From positions 372,001-436,000 of the forward strand of contig NZ_QJSP01000003.1 of the NCBI RefSeq assembly GCF_003217475.1: a DNA stretch of 64,000 nt, given 5' to 3'. The stretch comes from Williamsia limnetica. GTDB lineage: Bacteria > Actinomycetota > Actinomycetes > Mycobacteriales > Mycobacteriaceae. Positions 32,578-40,877 of the stretch are shown in pieces (the stretch's first letter is position 1; each line of letters opens with the position of its first letter). Below the pieces are notes generated by a model. The model ran no database searches and was not told the DNA's origin. It saw only the letters and a list, made by a program, of their open reading frames with translations. A program made the position numbers and the translations under genes.

Positions 32578-34476
32578 GTGGCGGAGATGACCGTAGAACG
32601 AACGGTGAGCACGGCGGCCCTCGACGACGAGGACCACCGGAACGGCCTGTCGATACAGGTCGCGGCAAGTGCTGCCGACTCGAGTTCCACTCGCGAGCGC
32701 GAGGTCATCGCGGCATTCAGCGAGATCACCACCGAGGCCATCACCGACGCCAAACTCGAGGATCTGCTCTGCCTCGTCGGCCAGAAACTGTGCCAGCTGA
32801 TGGGTGTGACCCGGTGTTCGCTGTATCTGCGTCACGCCGGCGGTAAGTACCGCGGCGCCGCCGGATACTGCGAGGAAACCGGCAACATCAGCGAGGCGGT
32901 CAAGCGCCAGGAATCGGGTTTCGCCGACGACCTCTTCAGCCAGGAGGTCATCAGCACCAAGCAGCCCGTCGTGATCCACGACGCGCTGAACGACCCCCGG
33001 CCGCATCACCGGACGATGGCCCACTGGGACGTCCGCGCGATGCTCGGGGTCCCGCTGATCTTCGACGACGAGGTCATCGGGCTGATCTTCGTCGACACCC
33101 GCGGTCGGGAACATCGGTACACCGATGAGGACATCGAGGTCGCGCGGCTGTTCGCGCGGCTCAGTGCCCTGTTCATCAGCCAGGCGATGCTCAACGCCCG
33201 GCTACGCGGTCAAGCCGCCGAGATCGCCCGCAACAACGCGACCCTCGCCTATCTCGGCGACGTCCACCACAAGCTGACCAGCGCCGTGCTCGAAGGCGCC
33301 GACATCACCACCGTCGTCCGCCTCCTCAGCGAACTGTCGGCGAAGCCGGTGGTGCTCTACAACAACAACTTCGAAGTGCTCACCTGGGCCGCGCCTCCGG
33401 CGCTCGCTTTCGATGCGCCTCCGGTCCTGACGGAGAAGGTGCGGGCGATGCCGTCGGTGCGGCAGACACTCAGCGAGTTGAGTGTGTCGACGCCGTCTGC
33501 GGTGGTTCCGGCCAGCCTCGCCGTCGGACTCGGACGTCGTCATCTGCTGTGTCGCATGGTGATCGAAGGCACCCCCAGCGGATTCCTCGGCATCGTCGAG
33601 GTGGGACGCAGCCTCGAACCCATCGACGCCAACATCGCCGAGCGCGGCGCCATGGTGCTGGCGTTGCAGATGCTCTCGGAACGGCGGCAGATAGAGACCG
33701 AGGGACAGGCCCGCGACGACTACCTCTCCGACCTGCTCCGCAACAGCCGCGACAAGGAACATCTGGTCCGGCGCGGACCCCAGTTCGGCATCGACCTGTC
33801 CATCCCCCATGTCCTGATTCGCTTCTCGGTCGACGACGCACCGGGAAAACTGTCGGCGTCGGCGACGCAGAACCTCGTGACCCGCACCTTCCAGGATGTA
33901 CTGGGCATCCCCGCGCCTCCGGCGGTGCGCCTTCCTGGCGCAGTCATCGTGCTCATCCCCCTGACCACCGGGGACAACGCCGAGATCGAAGCCCTGCGTC
34001 AGCAGGTCACCGCCGTGCGCGACCGGTTGAGCGGACAACTCGCCCTCGGCGCCACCATCATCTCCAGCGCATGCCACACCTCCGTCGACTATCCGCACGC
34101 CCACCGAGAGCTGCGTGAAATCGGCTCCATCGCGCGATCTTTCGACTGGCATAGCCGCATCCTGACCCTCGACGAATTGGGTCTGTTCCGCGTGGTGATC
34201 AGCAGCGGGCACGTCAAGGAGGCCGTCCACTTCGCTCACACCTTCGTGCGCGCGGTCCGCGACCACGACGACGGCACCTTGCTCGAGACCTGGCGGGCCT
34301 TCGTTGCCGCCGAGGGCAAAGCACAGGCGACGGCTGTGGCGCTGGGCGTCCACGAGAACACCATCCGGTACCGGCTCGGCAAGATCAAGGAGATCACCCA
34401 GAAAGACCCGACCGGTTTGGACAGTCTGCTGTCGGCGCGGATGGCCTTTCAGGTGCTGGATCTGGCCGGGGAGTAG
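32578..34476 (+). CDS. GAF-domain PucR/CdaR-type transcriptional regulator
   Basis: This 632-residue regulator has a GAF sensor domain at about residues 40-205 (TDAKLEDLLCLVGQKLCQLM to ARLSALFISQ), a middle GGDEF-like/CdaR region, and a PucR-type helix-turn-helix at the C-terminus (ALGVHENTIRYRLGKIKEIT). Such proteins sense a small metabolite and activate catabolic genes. The start may be GTG 32578 or ATG 32587, and neither has a strong ribosome-binding site. Placed after ribBA and before the acyl-CoA dehydrogenase unit, it is the best candidate to control the whole LLM cluster. Confidence 0.85.
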   Translation: MAEMTVERTVSTAALDDEDHRNGLSIQVAASAADSSSTREREVIAAFSEITTEAITDAKLEDLLCLVGQKLCQLMGVTRCSLYLRHAGGKYRGAAGYCEETGNISEAVKRQESGFADDLFSQEVISTKQPVVIHDALNDPRPHHRTMAHWDVRAMLGVPLIFDDEVIGLIFVDTRGREHRYTDEDIEVARLFARLSALFISQAMLNARLRGQAAEIARNNATLAYLGDVHHKLTSAVLEGADITTVVRLLSELSAKPVVLYNNNFEVLTWAAPPALAFDAPPVLTEKVRAMPSVRQTLSELSVSTPSAVVPASLAVGLGRRHLLCRMVIEGTPSGFLGIVEVGRSLEPIDANIAERGAMVLALQMLSERRQIETEGQARDDYLSDLLRNSRDKEHLVRRGPQFGIDLSIPHVLIRFSVDDAPGKLSASATQNLVTRTFQDVLGIPAPPAVRLPGAVIVLIPLTTGDNAEIEALRQQVTAVRDRLSGQLALGATIISSACHTSVDYPHAHRELREIGSIARSFDWHSRILTLDELGLFRVVISSGHVKEAVHFAHTFVRAVRDHDDGTLLETWRAFVAAEGKAQATAVALGVHENTIRYRLGKIKEITQKDPTGLDSLLSARMAFQVLDLAGE

Positions 34477-34487
34477 CGATTCGGTCT

Positions 34488-34553
34488 GAGATCGTCCGTT
34501 TGACGTGGGTCCAAGGGCATATTGCCCTCCGCCACCCTGAATCGGACGATCTC
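34488..34553. promoter_or_regulatory. Composite inverted repeats between the PucR-type gene and the APH-like gene
   Basis: An outer pair, GAGATCGTCCG (34488-34498) and CGGACGATCTC (34543-34553), encloses a compact inner repeat AGGGCA-TAT-TGCCCT (34514-34528). The outer arms are too far apart for a simple hairpin. It may be a looped terminator or paired operator sites controlling the next unit (34633-37813). Confidence 0.5.
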
Positions 34554-34632
34554 GGGGTCGGTTTGGGGAAAACCACAATGGTTCTCGGCCAAGGCCTGTT
34601 GACCGGCACCGACCCGCAATAACGTGGCACAT

Positions 34633-35691
34633 ATGGGTACACCGTCGACGCCGACCACCGAGATGACCGTGGACCTGCGCGCCGTCAGCGACTGGATGGA
34701 CACCCGCGGCCTGCCCGATGGCGACATCGTCGACGCGAACGCACTGGGCGGCGGTACCCAGAACATCATGATCGCGTTCACCCGCGGCGACCGCTCATAT
34801 GTCCTGCGCCGCGGTCCGCGGCATCTGCGGCCACAGTCGAACAAGGTGATCACCCGCGAGATCGAACTACTGGGAGCGCTCGCGACGACGGACGTCCCCC
34901 ATCCCCGCCTTGTCGCGGGGTGCACCGACGAGAACGTCCTCGGCGCGGTCTTCTACCTGATGGAACCGGTCGACGGATACAACGCAGCGGTGTCGCTGCC
35001 GTCGGCCTACGCGGCTGATCGCGCCGGCAGGCACACGATGGGTCTGGCACTCGTCGATGCACTCGCGACCCTGGGCGAGGTCGATCACCATGCGGCCGGC
35101 CTCTCTGACTTCGGGCGGCCCGACGGGTTCCTCGAACGGCAGGTACCGAGGTGGCTTGGAGAACTGGAGCGCTACGCGTCGACACCCGGCTATCCTGGAC
35201 CGCCCTTCCGCAACCTCGACGCCGTTGCCGACTGGCTACAACGCAACTGTCCGAACGATTTCACACCCGGTGTGCTGCATGGTGATTACCACGTCGCGAA
35301 TGTGATGTACGCCCCTGACGAACCTCGCGTCGCGGCCATTGTCGACTGGGAGATGGCCACGATCGGTGACCCTCTCCTCGACCTCGGCGCCCTGTTGGCG
35401 GTGTGGGTCGACGGTCCGGACAGCACCGATCTTCTCGACAGCGCGCTCGGCGCAGCAGGCGGGCTTCCCTCACGCGGCGAACTGATCGCCCGCTACGCCG
35501 AGACATCGTCCCGGGACCTCTCGGCGATCACCTGGTACATGGTGGTGGCCTGTTTCAAACTCGGTCTCATCCTCGAAGGCACCTACGCCCGGGCCTGCGC
35601 CGGCAAGGCACCACGAGAGGTCGGCGATCGCCTGCACCGCTACGCCACCGAACTGTTCGATCGCGCCGGAGCGTTCATCGCCCAGGCCTGA
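34633..35691 (+). CDS. Aminoglycoside phosphotransferase-like kinase (ACAD10/11 kinase-domain type)
   Basis: This 352-residue APH-fold protein has the catalytic HGDYHVANV loop (residue about 218) and the metal-binding IVDWEMATIGDPLLDLG. In bacteria these kinases are commonly paired with an acyl-CoA dehydrogenase, and in ACAD10/11 the two are fused. They phosphorylate a hydroxyacyl-CoA so that the dehydrogenase partner can process it. ATG 34633 is chosen, and GTG 34624 is an alternative. The acyl-CoA dehydrogenase gene starts 40 bases downstream, in agreement with that pairing. Antibiotic resistance is unlikely. Confidence 0.82.
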   Translation: MGTPSTPTTEMTVDLRAVSDWMDTRGLPDGDIVDANALGGGTQNIMIAFTRGDRSYVLRRGPRHLRPQSNKVITREIELLGALATTDVPHPRLVAGCTDENVLGAVFYLMEPVDGYNAAVSLPSAYAADRAGRHTMGLALVDALATLGEVDHHAAGLSDFGRPDGFLERQVPRWLGELERYASTPGYPGPPFRNLDAVADWLQRNCPNDFTPGVLHGDYHVANVMYAPDEPRVAAIVDWEMATIGDPLLDLGALLAVWVDGPDSTDLLDSALGAAGGLPSRGELIARYAETSSRDLSAITWYMVVACFKLGLILEGTYARACAGKAPREVGDRLHRYATELFDRAGAFIAQA

Positions 35692-35731
35692 TCACCACGA
35701 CCCCCGATCACCGAATGGAGTGAACAACCCT

Positions 35732-37018
35732 ATGTCATGGGATTTTTCAACTGAGCCGGAGTTTCAGAAGAAGCTCGACTGGATGGGCGAGTTCGTCCGC
35801 GAAGAGATCTGGCCGCTCGAAACGCTGGGCCTGGACTGGGACCAACTCCGCAAGGCCATCGCGCCCCTGCAACAGGAGGTCAAGGACCAGAACCTGTGGG
35901 CGGCGCATCTCGACCAAGAGCTCGGTGGTCAGGGATATGGCCAGGTCAAGCTCGGCCTGATGCACGAAATACTCGGTTCGTCGACCCTGGGTCCACTCGT
36001 ATTCGGCTGCCAGGCACCCGATTCGGGCAATTGCGAGATCCTCGCCGCGGTGGGCACCGACGTTCAGAAGAAGAAGTGGCTCGATCCGCTGTTGTCGGGT
36101 GAGTACTATTCGGCGTTCGCGCTGACCGAACTCGACAACGCAGGCGCCGACCCGACCAACCTCACGACGACCGCCGTGGCCGACGGCGACGATTGGATTC
36201 TCAACGGCCACAAATGGTTCATCAGCAACGCATCGACGTCCGACTTCATCATTGTTGTCGCCGTCACCGACCCCGGCGCCGAACGGCACCGCCGGACCTC
36301 ACAGTTCATCGTGCCCATCGGAACCCCGGGACTCGTCGTGGTCCGCGACATCGCGTCCATGGAGAACACCGCACCGCGGCCCAACACCTACGGCTCCCAC
36401 TGCGAGGTCACGCTCGAGAACGTGCGCGTCGACGCCGACGCCCTGCTGGGCAACGTGGGCGACGGTTTCCTCATCGCGCAGAAACGGTTGGGGCCCGGGC
36501 GCATTCATCACTGCATGCGGTGGATCGGGCAGTCGCAGCGAGCGTTCGACATGCTCTGCGAGCGTGCGACCTACCGTTTTGCACAGGGATCAGTGCTCGG
36601 CGAGAAGCAAACCATCCGTAATTGGATCGCCGATTCCGCTGCCGAGATCCAGGCCCTCAAGCTCATGACCCTGCACGCGGCATGGGTCATCGACGAGGAG
36701 GGCACCGCGAAGGCACGCAAAGACATCGCGCTGATCAAGTTCTACGGCGGCAAGGTCTTGCACGATGTGATCGACCGCGCCATCCAAATCCACGGATCGC
36801 TGGGCTTCAGCTCGGACCTGCCGCTGGAGTCGATGTACCGGGCCGCGCGCGCGGCGCGGCTTTACGACGGACCCGACGAAGTGCACCGCGACAGCGTCGC
36901 CAAGGCCTACCTGAAGGCGTACTCACCGCCCCCGAACAATGTCCCGACCCAACACATCCCTACCCGCCGGGCCGCGGCGCAAGAACGGTTCGCCGACCTG
37001 CTCGCCGAAATCGCCTGA
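35732..37018 (+). CDS. Acyl-CoA dehydrogenase (ACAD11-like)
   Basis: This 428-residue FAD acyl-CoA dehydrogenase has the N-terminal helical domain, AFALTELDNAGADPTNL near the flavin, the GHKWFISNA strand and the C-terminal catalytic Glu in YDGPDEVHR. It probably acts on 4-hydroxyacyl-CoA phosphorylated by the upstream APH-like kinase, as in ACAD10/11 chemistry, rather than on plain acyl-CoA. The start is ATG 35732, and GTG 35720 is an alternative. It is co-transcribed with the following SDR gene after 39 bases. Confidence 0.86.
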   Translation: MSWDFSTEPEFQKKLDWMGEFVREEIWPLETLGLDWDQLRKAIAPLQQEVKDQNLWAAHLDQELGGQGYGQVKLGLMHEILGSSTLGPLVFGCQAPDSGNCEILAAVGTDVQKKKWLDPLLSGEYYSAFALTELDNAGADPTNLTTTAVADGDDWILNGHKWFISNASTSDFIIVVAVTDPGAERHRRTSQFIVPIGTPGLVVVRDIASMENTAPRPNTYGSHCEVTLENVRVDADALLGNVGDGFLIAQKRLGPGRIHHCMRWIGQSQRAFDMLCERATYRFAQGSVLGEKQTIRNWIADSAAEIQALKLMTLHAAWVIDEEGTAKARKDIALIKFYGGKVLHDVIDRAIQIHGSLGFSSDLPLESMYRAARAARLYDGPDEVHRDSVAKAYLKAYSPPPNNVPTQHIPTRRAAAQERFADLLAEIA

Positions 37019-37057
37019 TTTCTCCCCGACAACCGCCACGAACAAAGGAGTTCAGTC

Positions 37058-37813
37058 ATGTCGCTCGAAGGAACACTCGCCATCGTCACCGGGGCCGCGC
37101 AGGGCATCGGGCAGGCCACCGCGAAGAAGCTCGCCGCCGACGGCGCCCACGTCGTCGCCGCCGATATTCAGGACTGCGACGTCACGGTCAAGGAAGTGTC
37201 CGATGCCGGGGGCTCGATCCAAGCGGTGCGCCTCGACGTACGCGAAGCCGAGAACTGGGCGTCGGTGGTCGCCGACCTCAAGGCCGAACACGGTAAGCCC
37301 GTTCAGCGGCTTGCCAACATCGCCGGTGTGGTCAACATGCTCAGCGAGGACTCCGTTGTCGGACTCACCGAAGACGCCTGGAACGTCGTCATCAACACCG
37401 ACCTCAAAGGCGTCTGGCTCGGTATGCAGGCCGTGATTCCCGGGATGATCGAGGATGGCGGCGGTCGCATCGTCAACATCTCGTCGATGGCCGCACTGCG
37501 CGGTCTGCCCAACCTCGCGTCGTACTCTGCGGCCAAGGGCGGCGTCGTCGGACTCACCAAACAGGCCGCCTATGAGTACGGGCCGCACAACGTGCTGATC
37601 AACGCGATCGCGCCCGGCACCATCGACACCCCGATTCTCGCGGACATCACCGAGGAGATGCGTCAGGCCAACGCCAATGCGCACATCGTCAAGCGTCTCG
37701 GACTGCCGTCCGAGATCGCCTCGATGGTCGCCTATCTCATGCGGGAAGGTGACTTTCTCACCGGCGAGATCTATCCGGTCGACGGTGGTTGGGCCGCGAA
37801 AGGCAATTTCTGA
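37058..37813 (+). CDS. SDR-family oxidoreductase ending the acyl-CoA unit
   Basis: This 251-residue SDR of the FabG/3-hydroxyacyl-CoA dehydrogenase type has TGAAQGIG (10-17), NIAG, the Ser in ISSMAA and YSAAK. It starts at ATG 37058 behind AAAGGAG. As the third gene of the kinase-dehydrogenase-SDR unit, it probably oxidises a hydroxy intermediate during beta-oxidation-like breakdown. Asp after the second strand (AADIQDC) favours NAD(H). Confidence 0.86.
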   Translation: MSLEGTLAIVTGAAQGIGQATAKKLAADGAHVVAADIQDCDVTVKEVSDAGGSIQAVRLDVREAENWASVVADLKAEHGKPVQRLANIAGVVNMLSEDSVVGLTEDAWNVVINTDLKGVWLGMQAVIPGMIEDGGGRIVNISSMAALRGLPNLASYSAAKGGVVGLTKQAAYEYGPHNVLINAIAPGTIDTPILADITEEMRQANANAHIVKRLGLPSEIASMVAYLMREGDFLTGEIYPVDGGWAAKGNF

Positions 37814-37899
37814 GTCGGCTGCAATTCCGGAAGTTCGTCGGCACAGGTGGTCACCCGATAGGTTCTCCGTAGCCATCCGAACGAACCGAGGACGATCCA

Positions 37900-39435
37900 C
37901 TGACGACGACGACCGCTTCACAGGCCATCGCCCGGCGTCGCACCCTGCCGCGTGGCACCGACCCCGCGATCATCGGTGTCGTCGCCTTTGTCATCGGCAT
38001 CCTCGGCGCCGGGCGACCGTCGTTCTGGTTCGACGAAGCCGCCACGATCGCGGCGTCGACGCGGTCGAGCAAAGAACTCTTCGAGCTGGTGTCGCAGCAC
38101 GACTCCGCGCACTCGTTGTACTACCTGCTCATGCACGGCTGGTTCTCGATCTTTCCGCCCACCGAGTTCTGGGCCCGTGTCCCAAGTGTGCTCGCGGTCG
38201 GCCTGGGTGGGGCAGGCGTCGTCGTCCTGGGCAAGAAGCTCTCGACCCGAGCAGTCGGGATCAGCGCCGGCCTCTTCTTCGCTGCCCTGCCCAGGGTCAC
38301 GTGGGCTGCGATCGAAGCGCGCCCCTACGCGCTGGCCGCAGGTGTTGCGGTGTGGGCGACCGTCGCATTGCTCGTCGCGGTCGAGCGGCGGAAGGTCGGG
38401 TTCTGGGCTCTGTACGCAGCTGCGGTGATGCTGTCGATCCTGGTCAACATCCACCTGCTCATGATGGTGTTCGTCTATCTGTGCGTGATGGTCATCGTCC
38501 GCGTACCACGCGCGGTGTTCTTCTCTTGGTGTCTGGCAACCGGGCTGGCCCTGGCAGTGCTGCTGCCGTACATCCAGTTCATGAGGTCGAAGGCTGACCA
38601 GATCAACTGGATCCGGCCGCTCGACAAGCGAGTGCTCTTCACAGTCGTCCAAGGCCAGTACTTCGAAACTGCCGTCTGGGCCGTGGGTACAAGTGTCGCG
38701 CTGATCGCCGGCGTGGCCGTCGTACTCCTTTTGCGTAAGGCCGCGATCACCGGTTTTTGGCGCACCATCGGTGTGGCCGCGGCGTGGATCATCGTCCCTA
38801 CCGCCGGGATGCTGCTGTACTCGGTTTTCGTCAAGGTCATCTACGTCGACCGGTATCTGACGTTCACCGCCCCCGCGATGGCATTGCTGCTCGGGGTCTG
38901 CACCGTGCAGATCGCCGCCCGATCGATTGTGCGCATCGAGGTGGTGCTGGTCATCTTCGCCGTCGCAGCCCTGCCGAACTACGTTCAGCAGCGCGGCGAT
39001 TATGCCAAGTTCGGTGCCGACTACAGCCAGGTCGCCGACACCATCGCCGCGCAGTCGTCCCCCGGCGACTGCTTTCTGCTCGACGAGACCGTCCCCTGGC
39101 GGCCGCGGCCGATCCGTGCGCTGCCGGCGTCTCGCCCTGAGGCGTTCGAAGATCTCGTCGACGTCGGCCTGCGTGAACCTGCCACCGTCCCCAATTTTCT
39201 GTGGGATCGCAATCTGCCCCCGGAACGGGTGGTCGACCGGATCGCCGCGTGTGACGTGCTCTGGACGATCGCGGGCAAGAATCCCGCCCGCCCGGACTAC
39301 GAGGAAGGCGCAGCGCTCGCGCCTGGGCCGAGGTTCGCCGCCTCATCCGCGTTCACCGTGCCCGATGCGCTGGGTTTCCAGATCGTCAAGCGGTGGCAGT
39401 TCAACTACACCGCGCTGAACAAGTCCGTCCGGTAG
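37900..39435 (+). CDS. GT-C family membrane glycosyltransferase, paralogue 2 (CTG start)
   Basis: This 511-residue polytopic GT-C glycosyltransferase matches the protein at 18407-19948 along its length (FWFDEAAT, EARPYALA, SGDYSQVADTIAAQSSPGDC-like stretch). The first canonical start in frame is GTG 38089. That start would remove the first helix and the FWFDEAAT catalytic Asp. An in-frame TAG at 37870 bars any earlier start. CTG 37900 is the only near-cognate start with GAGGA at 7 bases, and it encodes the same LTT-type N-terminus as the paralogue. The 3' end is 3 bases from the convergent LuxR-type gene. The substrate is probably a polyprenyl-linked pentose or hexose. Confidence 0.8.
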   Translation: MTTTTASQAIARRRTLPRGTDPAIIGVVAFVIGILGAGRPSFWFDEAATIAASTRSSKELFELVSQHDSAHSLYYLLMHGWFSIFPPTEFWARVPSVLAVGLGGAGVVVLGKKLSTRAVGISAGLFFAALPRVTWAAIEARPYALAAGVAVWATVALLVAVERRKVGFWALYAAAVMLSILVNIHLLMMVFVYLCVMVIVRVPRAVFFSWCLATGLALAVLLPYIQFMRSKADQINWIRPLDKRVLFTVVQGQYFETAVWAVGTSVALIAGVAVVLLLRKAAITGFWRTIGVAAAWIIVPTAGMLLYSVFVKVIYVDRYLTFTAPAMALLLGVCTVQIAARSIVRIEVVLVIFAVAALPNYVQQRGDYAKFGADYSQVADTIAAQSSPGDCFLLDETVPWRPRPIRALPASRPEAFEDLVDVGLREPATVPNFLWDRNLPPERVVDRIAACDVLWTIAGKNPARPDYEEGAALAPGPRFAASSAFTVPDALGFQIVKRWQFNYTALNKSVR

Positions 39436-39438
39436 CGG

Positions 39439-39705
39439 CTACAGCTCGTCGACGCTGATGAGCCCGTCTTGCAGCGCGCGAGCGAGTAGCGCCGACTTGG
39501 TGGCGCCGGAGCGGCCGACAGCGTCGTATTTGTCCCGGATCCGCGTGATGTGGGTATTGACCGTTGCCGGGGTGATGAACAGCTTCCGGGCGGCCTCACT
39601 CTTCGAATCACAGGTGAACCATGTTCGGAGAACTTCGATTTCGCGTGCGCTGAGCGTCGGAACGGACGTGACGGCGACATCAGGTTCGGGGTTCATCGTG
39701 TACAT
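39439..39705 (-). CDS. Stand-alone LuxR-type HTH protein
   Basis: This 88-residue protein consists almost wholly of a LuxR/FixJ-type helix-turn-helix (TLSAREIEVLRTWFTCDSKS, then AARKLFITPATVNTHITRI). It has no receiver or ligand domain. Such minimal LuxR proteins act as DNA-binding regulators, often on their own promoter. ATG 39705 or ATG 39696 could start it. A perfect 20-base palindrome lies about 100 bases upstream of its start and is a plausible binding site. Confidence 0.78.
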   Translation of the reverse strand: MYTMNPEPDVAVTSVPTLSAREIEVLRTWFTCDSKSEAARKLFITPATVNTHITRIRDKYDAVGRSGATKSALLARALQDGLISVDEL

Positions 39706-40114
39706 GGCGTGGGTCCGATCTACTTTCGGCGGCAGTTTTGCTAACTGCCAGTCGAGAGAACACTATCGGCGAAGTCGGACACTCACCAACTGAAACTTGC
39801 AGTGACCCCAGTACTGGGGTCATGCTTAGCACCAACAACCGAACATCCTGCGTTGTAACAGTTTATCGTCCGATAATGCCCCGGCGACCGGACCGAACTC
39901 CACCGCGATGCGTTGGATCGCCCCTGAAGTGATAGACCTCCCCCGGGCTCTGGGCGTTGCGCCCCTTCAATAACGTTGATGCTCTTCCGATTTGGGTGTT
40001 CATATCTTCGTACGACTCGCGTGGCCACAGCGACACCGCCGACCGGGCACATCGGCAAACACATGACGACGGCCCGGCCCGGCAGCACCTCGGCGATGAT
40101 GAAGCGCCGCCGAG
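39706..40114. other. Long intergenic region between the LuxR-type gene and the HhH-like gene
   Basis: This 409-base gap has no supported gene. It contains a perfect 20-base palindrome (39803-39822), a second inverted repeat TTATCG-TC-CGATAA (39863-39876), and a comparatively AT-rich stretch around 39820-39880. It is the likely promoter region of the LuxR-type gene. The downstream part up to 40114 lies after the end of the minus-strand gene at 40115 and shows nothing distinctive. Confidence 0.6.
39803..39822. promoter_or_regulatory. Perfect 20-bp palindrome upstream of the LuxR-type gene
   Basis: TGACCCCAGTACTGGGGTCA is identical to its reverse complement over all 20 bases. Its centre lies 108 bases upstream of the LuxR-type start. 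LuxR-family dimers bind palindromes of this size. A strong operator is the simplest reading. Confidence 0.6.
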
Positions 40115-40822
40115 TCAGCGGCCGCCGCTGCTCCTCGCTCGCTGCTCGGCCCGCCAGATCGCCGTCGGGATGTCGGTGTCGAGCCACTCATTACGGCGTG
40201 CGACCTGGTCGATCAGCTCCGATACCAGGTCGTCGTCTATGTCGTCTCCGGAAACATCAAGGGCTCGAGCCACGTACGTCGCCACGATTCCGTCCACCTG
40301 CACCGCCGGAATACCGGCTAGCAAGAGCAGGTATGACCACGTGAAGCCCGACCGCTGACCGGGCACTTCCCGCCACACCGCCTTCACCACGTGAAGCGCA
40401 TCGCAATCTGCGGCCACCCGAAGGTCTTCGGAGGTCGCGATGCCGGCTGCGTGAAGCCTGGTCGCGGCCTCCTTGACCGCCTCGGCCTTGAGCGGCGCAC
40501 CGGGTGTCGTCGAGGTCGGCCGACGGTTGCCGATATCTTGCGCCCAGGCCTCAGAGCTCCCCAGTTCCGCAAAAGTGGCGAGCAGCTCAGGCGCGCCGTC
40601 CCCGGTCGCGTCCCCATCCTGCGCCTCCCGGTAGGCGATGTACCGGTCGAGGATGTTCTCGACCGTCGCGTACCGCGCGCCCGTCGAGAAGATCGCGTCG
40701 ATGATGCTCAGCGCCAATGAATCCCGATACCGCCGCGGCCGGAACCACTGCGCGTGATCCCCCAAGTCCGACTGCAACGCACTCTCCAGCGCATCCACCC
40801 GAACGTCCACCCCTGCTGACAT
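40115..40822 (-). CDS. Hypothetical protein, possibly helix-hairpin-helix-like
   Basis: I do not recognise this 235-residue protein. It is acidic and mostly helical. The segment VPGQRSGFTWSYLLLLAGIP near residue 165 resembles the helix-hairpin-helix/GPD-like region of some DNA glycosylase-related proteins, but no catalytic residues stand out. ATG 40822 follows GGGGGAAAC and is preferred over the open frame to 40945, which would overlap the next gene. No signal peptide or membrane segment is seen. Its neighbour is a small DUF4190 membrane protein. Confidence 0.6.
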   Translation of the reverse strand: MSAGVDVRVDALESALQSDLGDHAQWFRPRRYRDSLALSIIDAIFSTGARYATVENILDRYIAYREAQDGDATGDGAPELLATFAELGSSEAWAQDIGNRRPTSTTPGAPLKAEAVKEAATRLHAAGIATSEDLRVAADCDALHVVKAVWREVPGQRSGFTWSYLLLLAGIPAVQVDGIVATYVARALDVSGDDIDDDLVSELIDQVARRNEWLDTDIPTAIWRAEQRARSSGGR

Positions 40823-40877
40823 GTTTCCCCCTACGAAATTTGGCCGCCCACTCCCCATGAGCGACTCGTGAAGGAGG

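Noticed and set aside
33202-34632. 476-residue open frame on minus
   Set aside because: It is antisense to the GAF/PucR regulator, which has convincing domains. Codon-position composition explains the long frame.
34633-35691. Antibiotic resistance kinase
   Set aside because: The APH fold is present, but the neighbouring acyl-CoA dehydrogenase and SDR point to the ACAD10/11-type catabolic role.
38089-39435. GTG 38089 as the start of GT-C paralogue 2
   Set aside because: This start would delete the first helix and the FWFDEAAT motif that is conserved with the paralogue.
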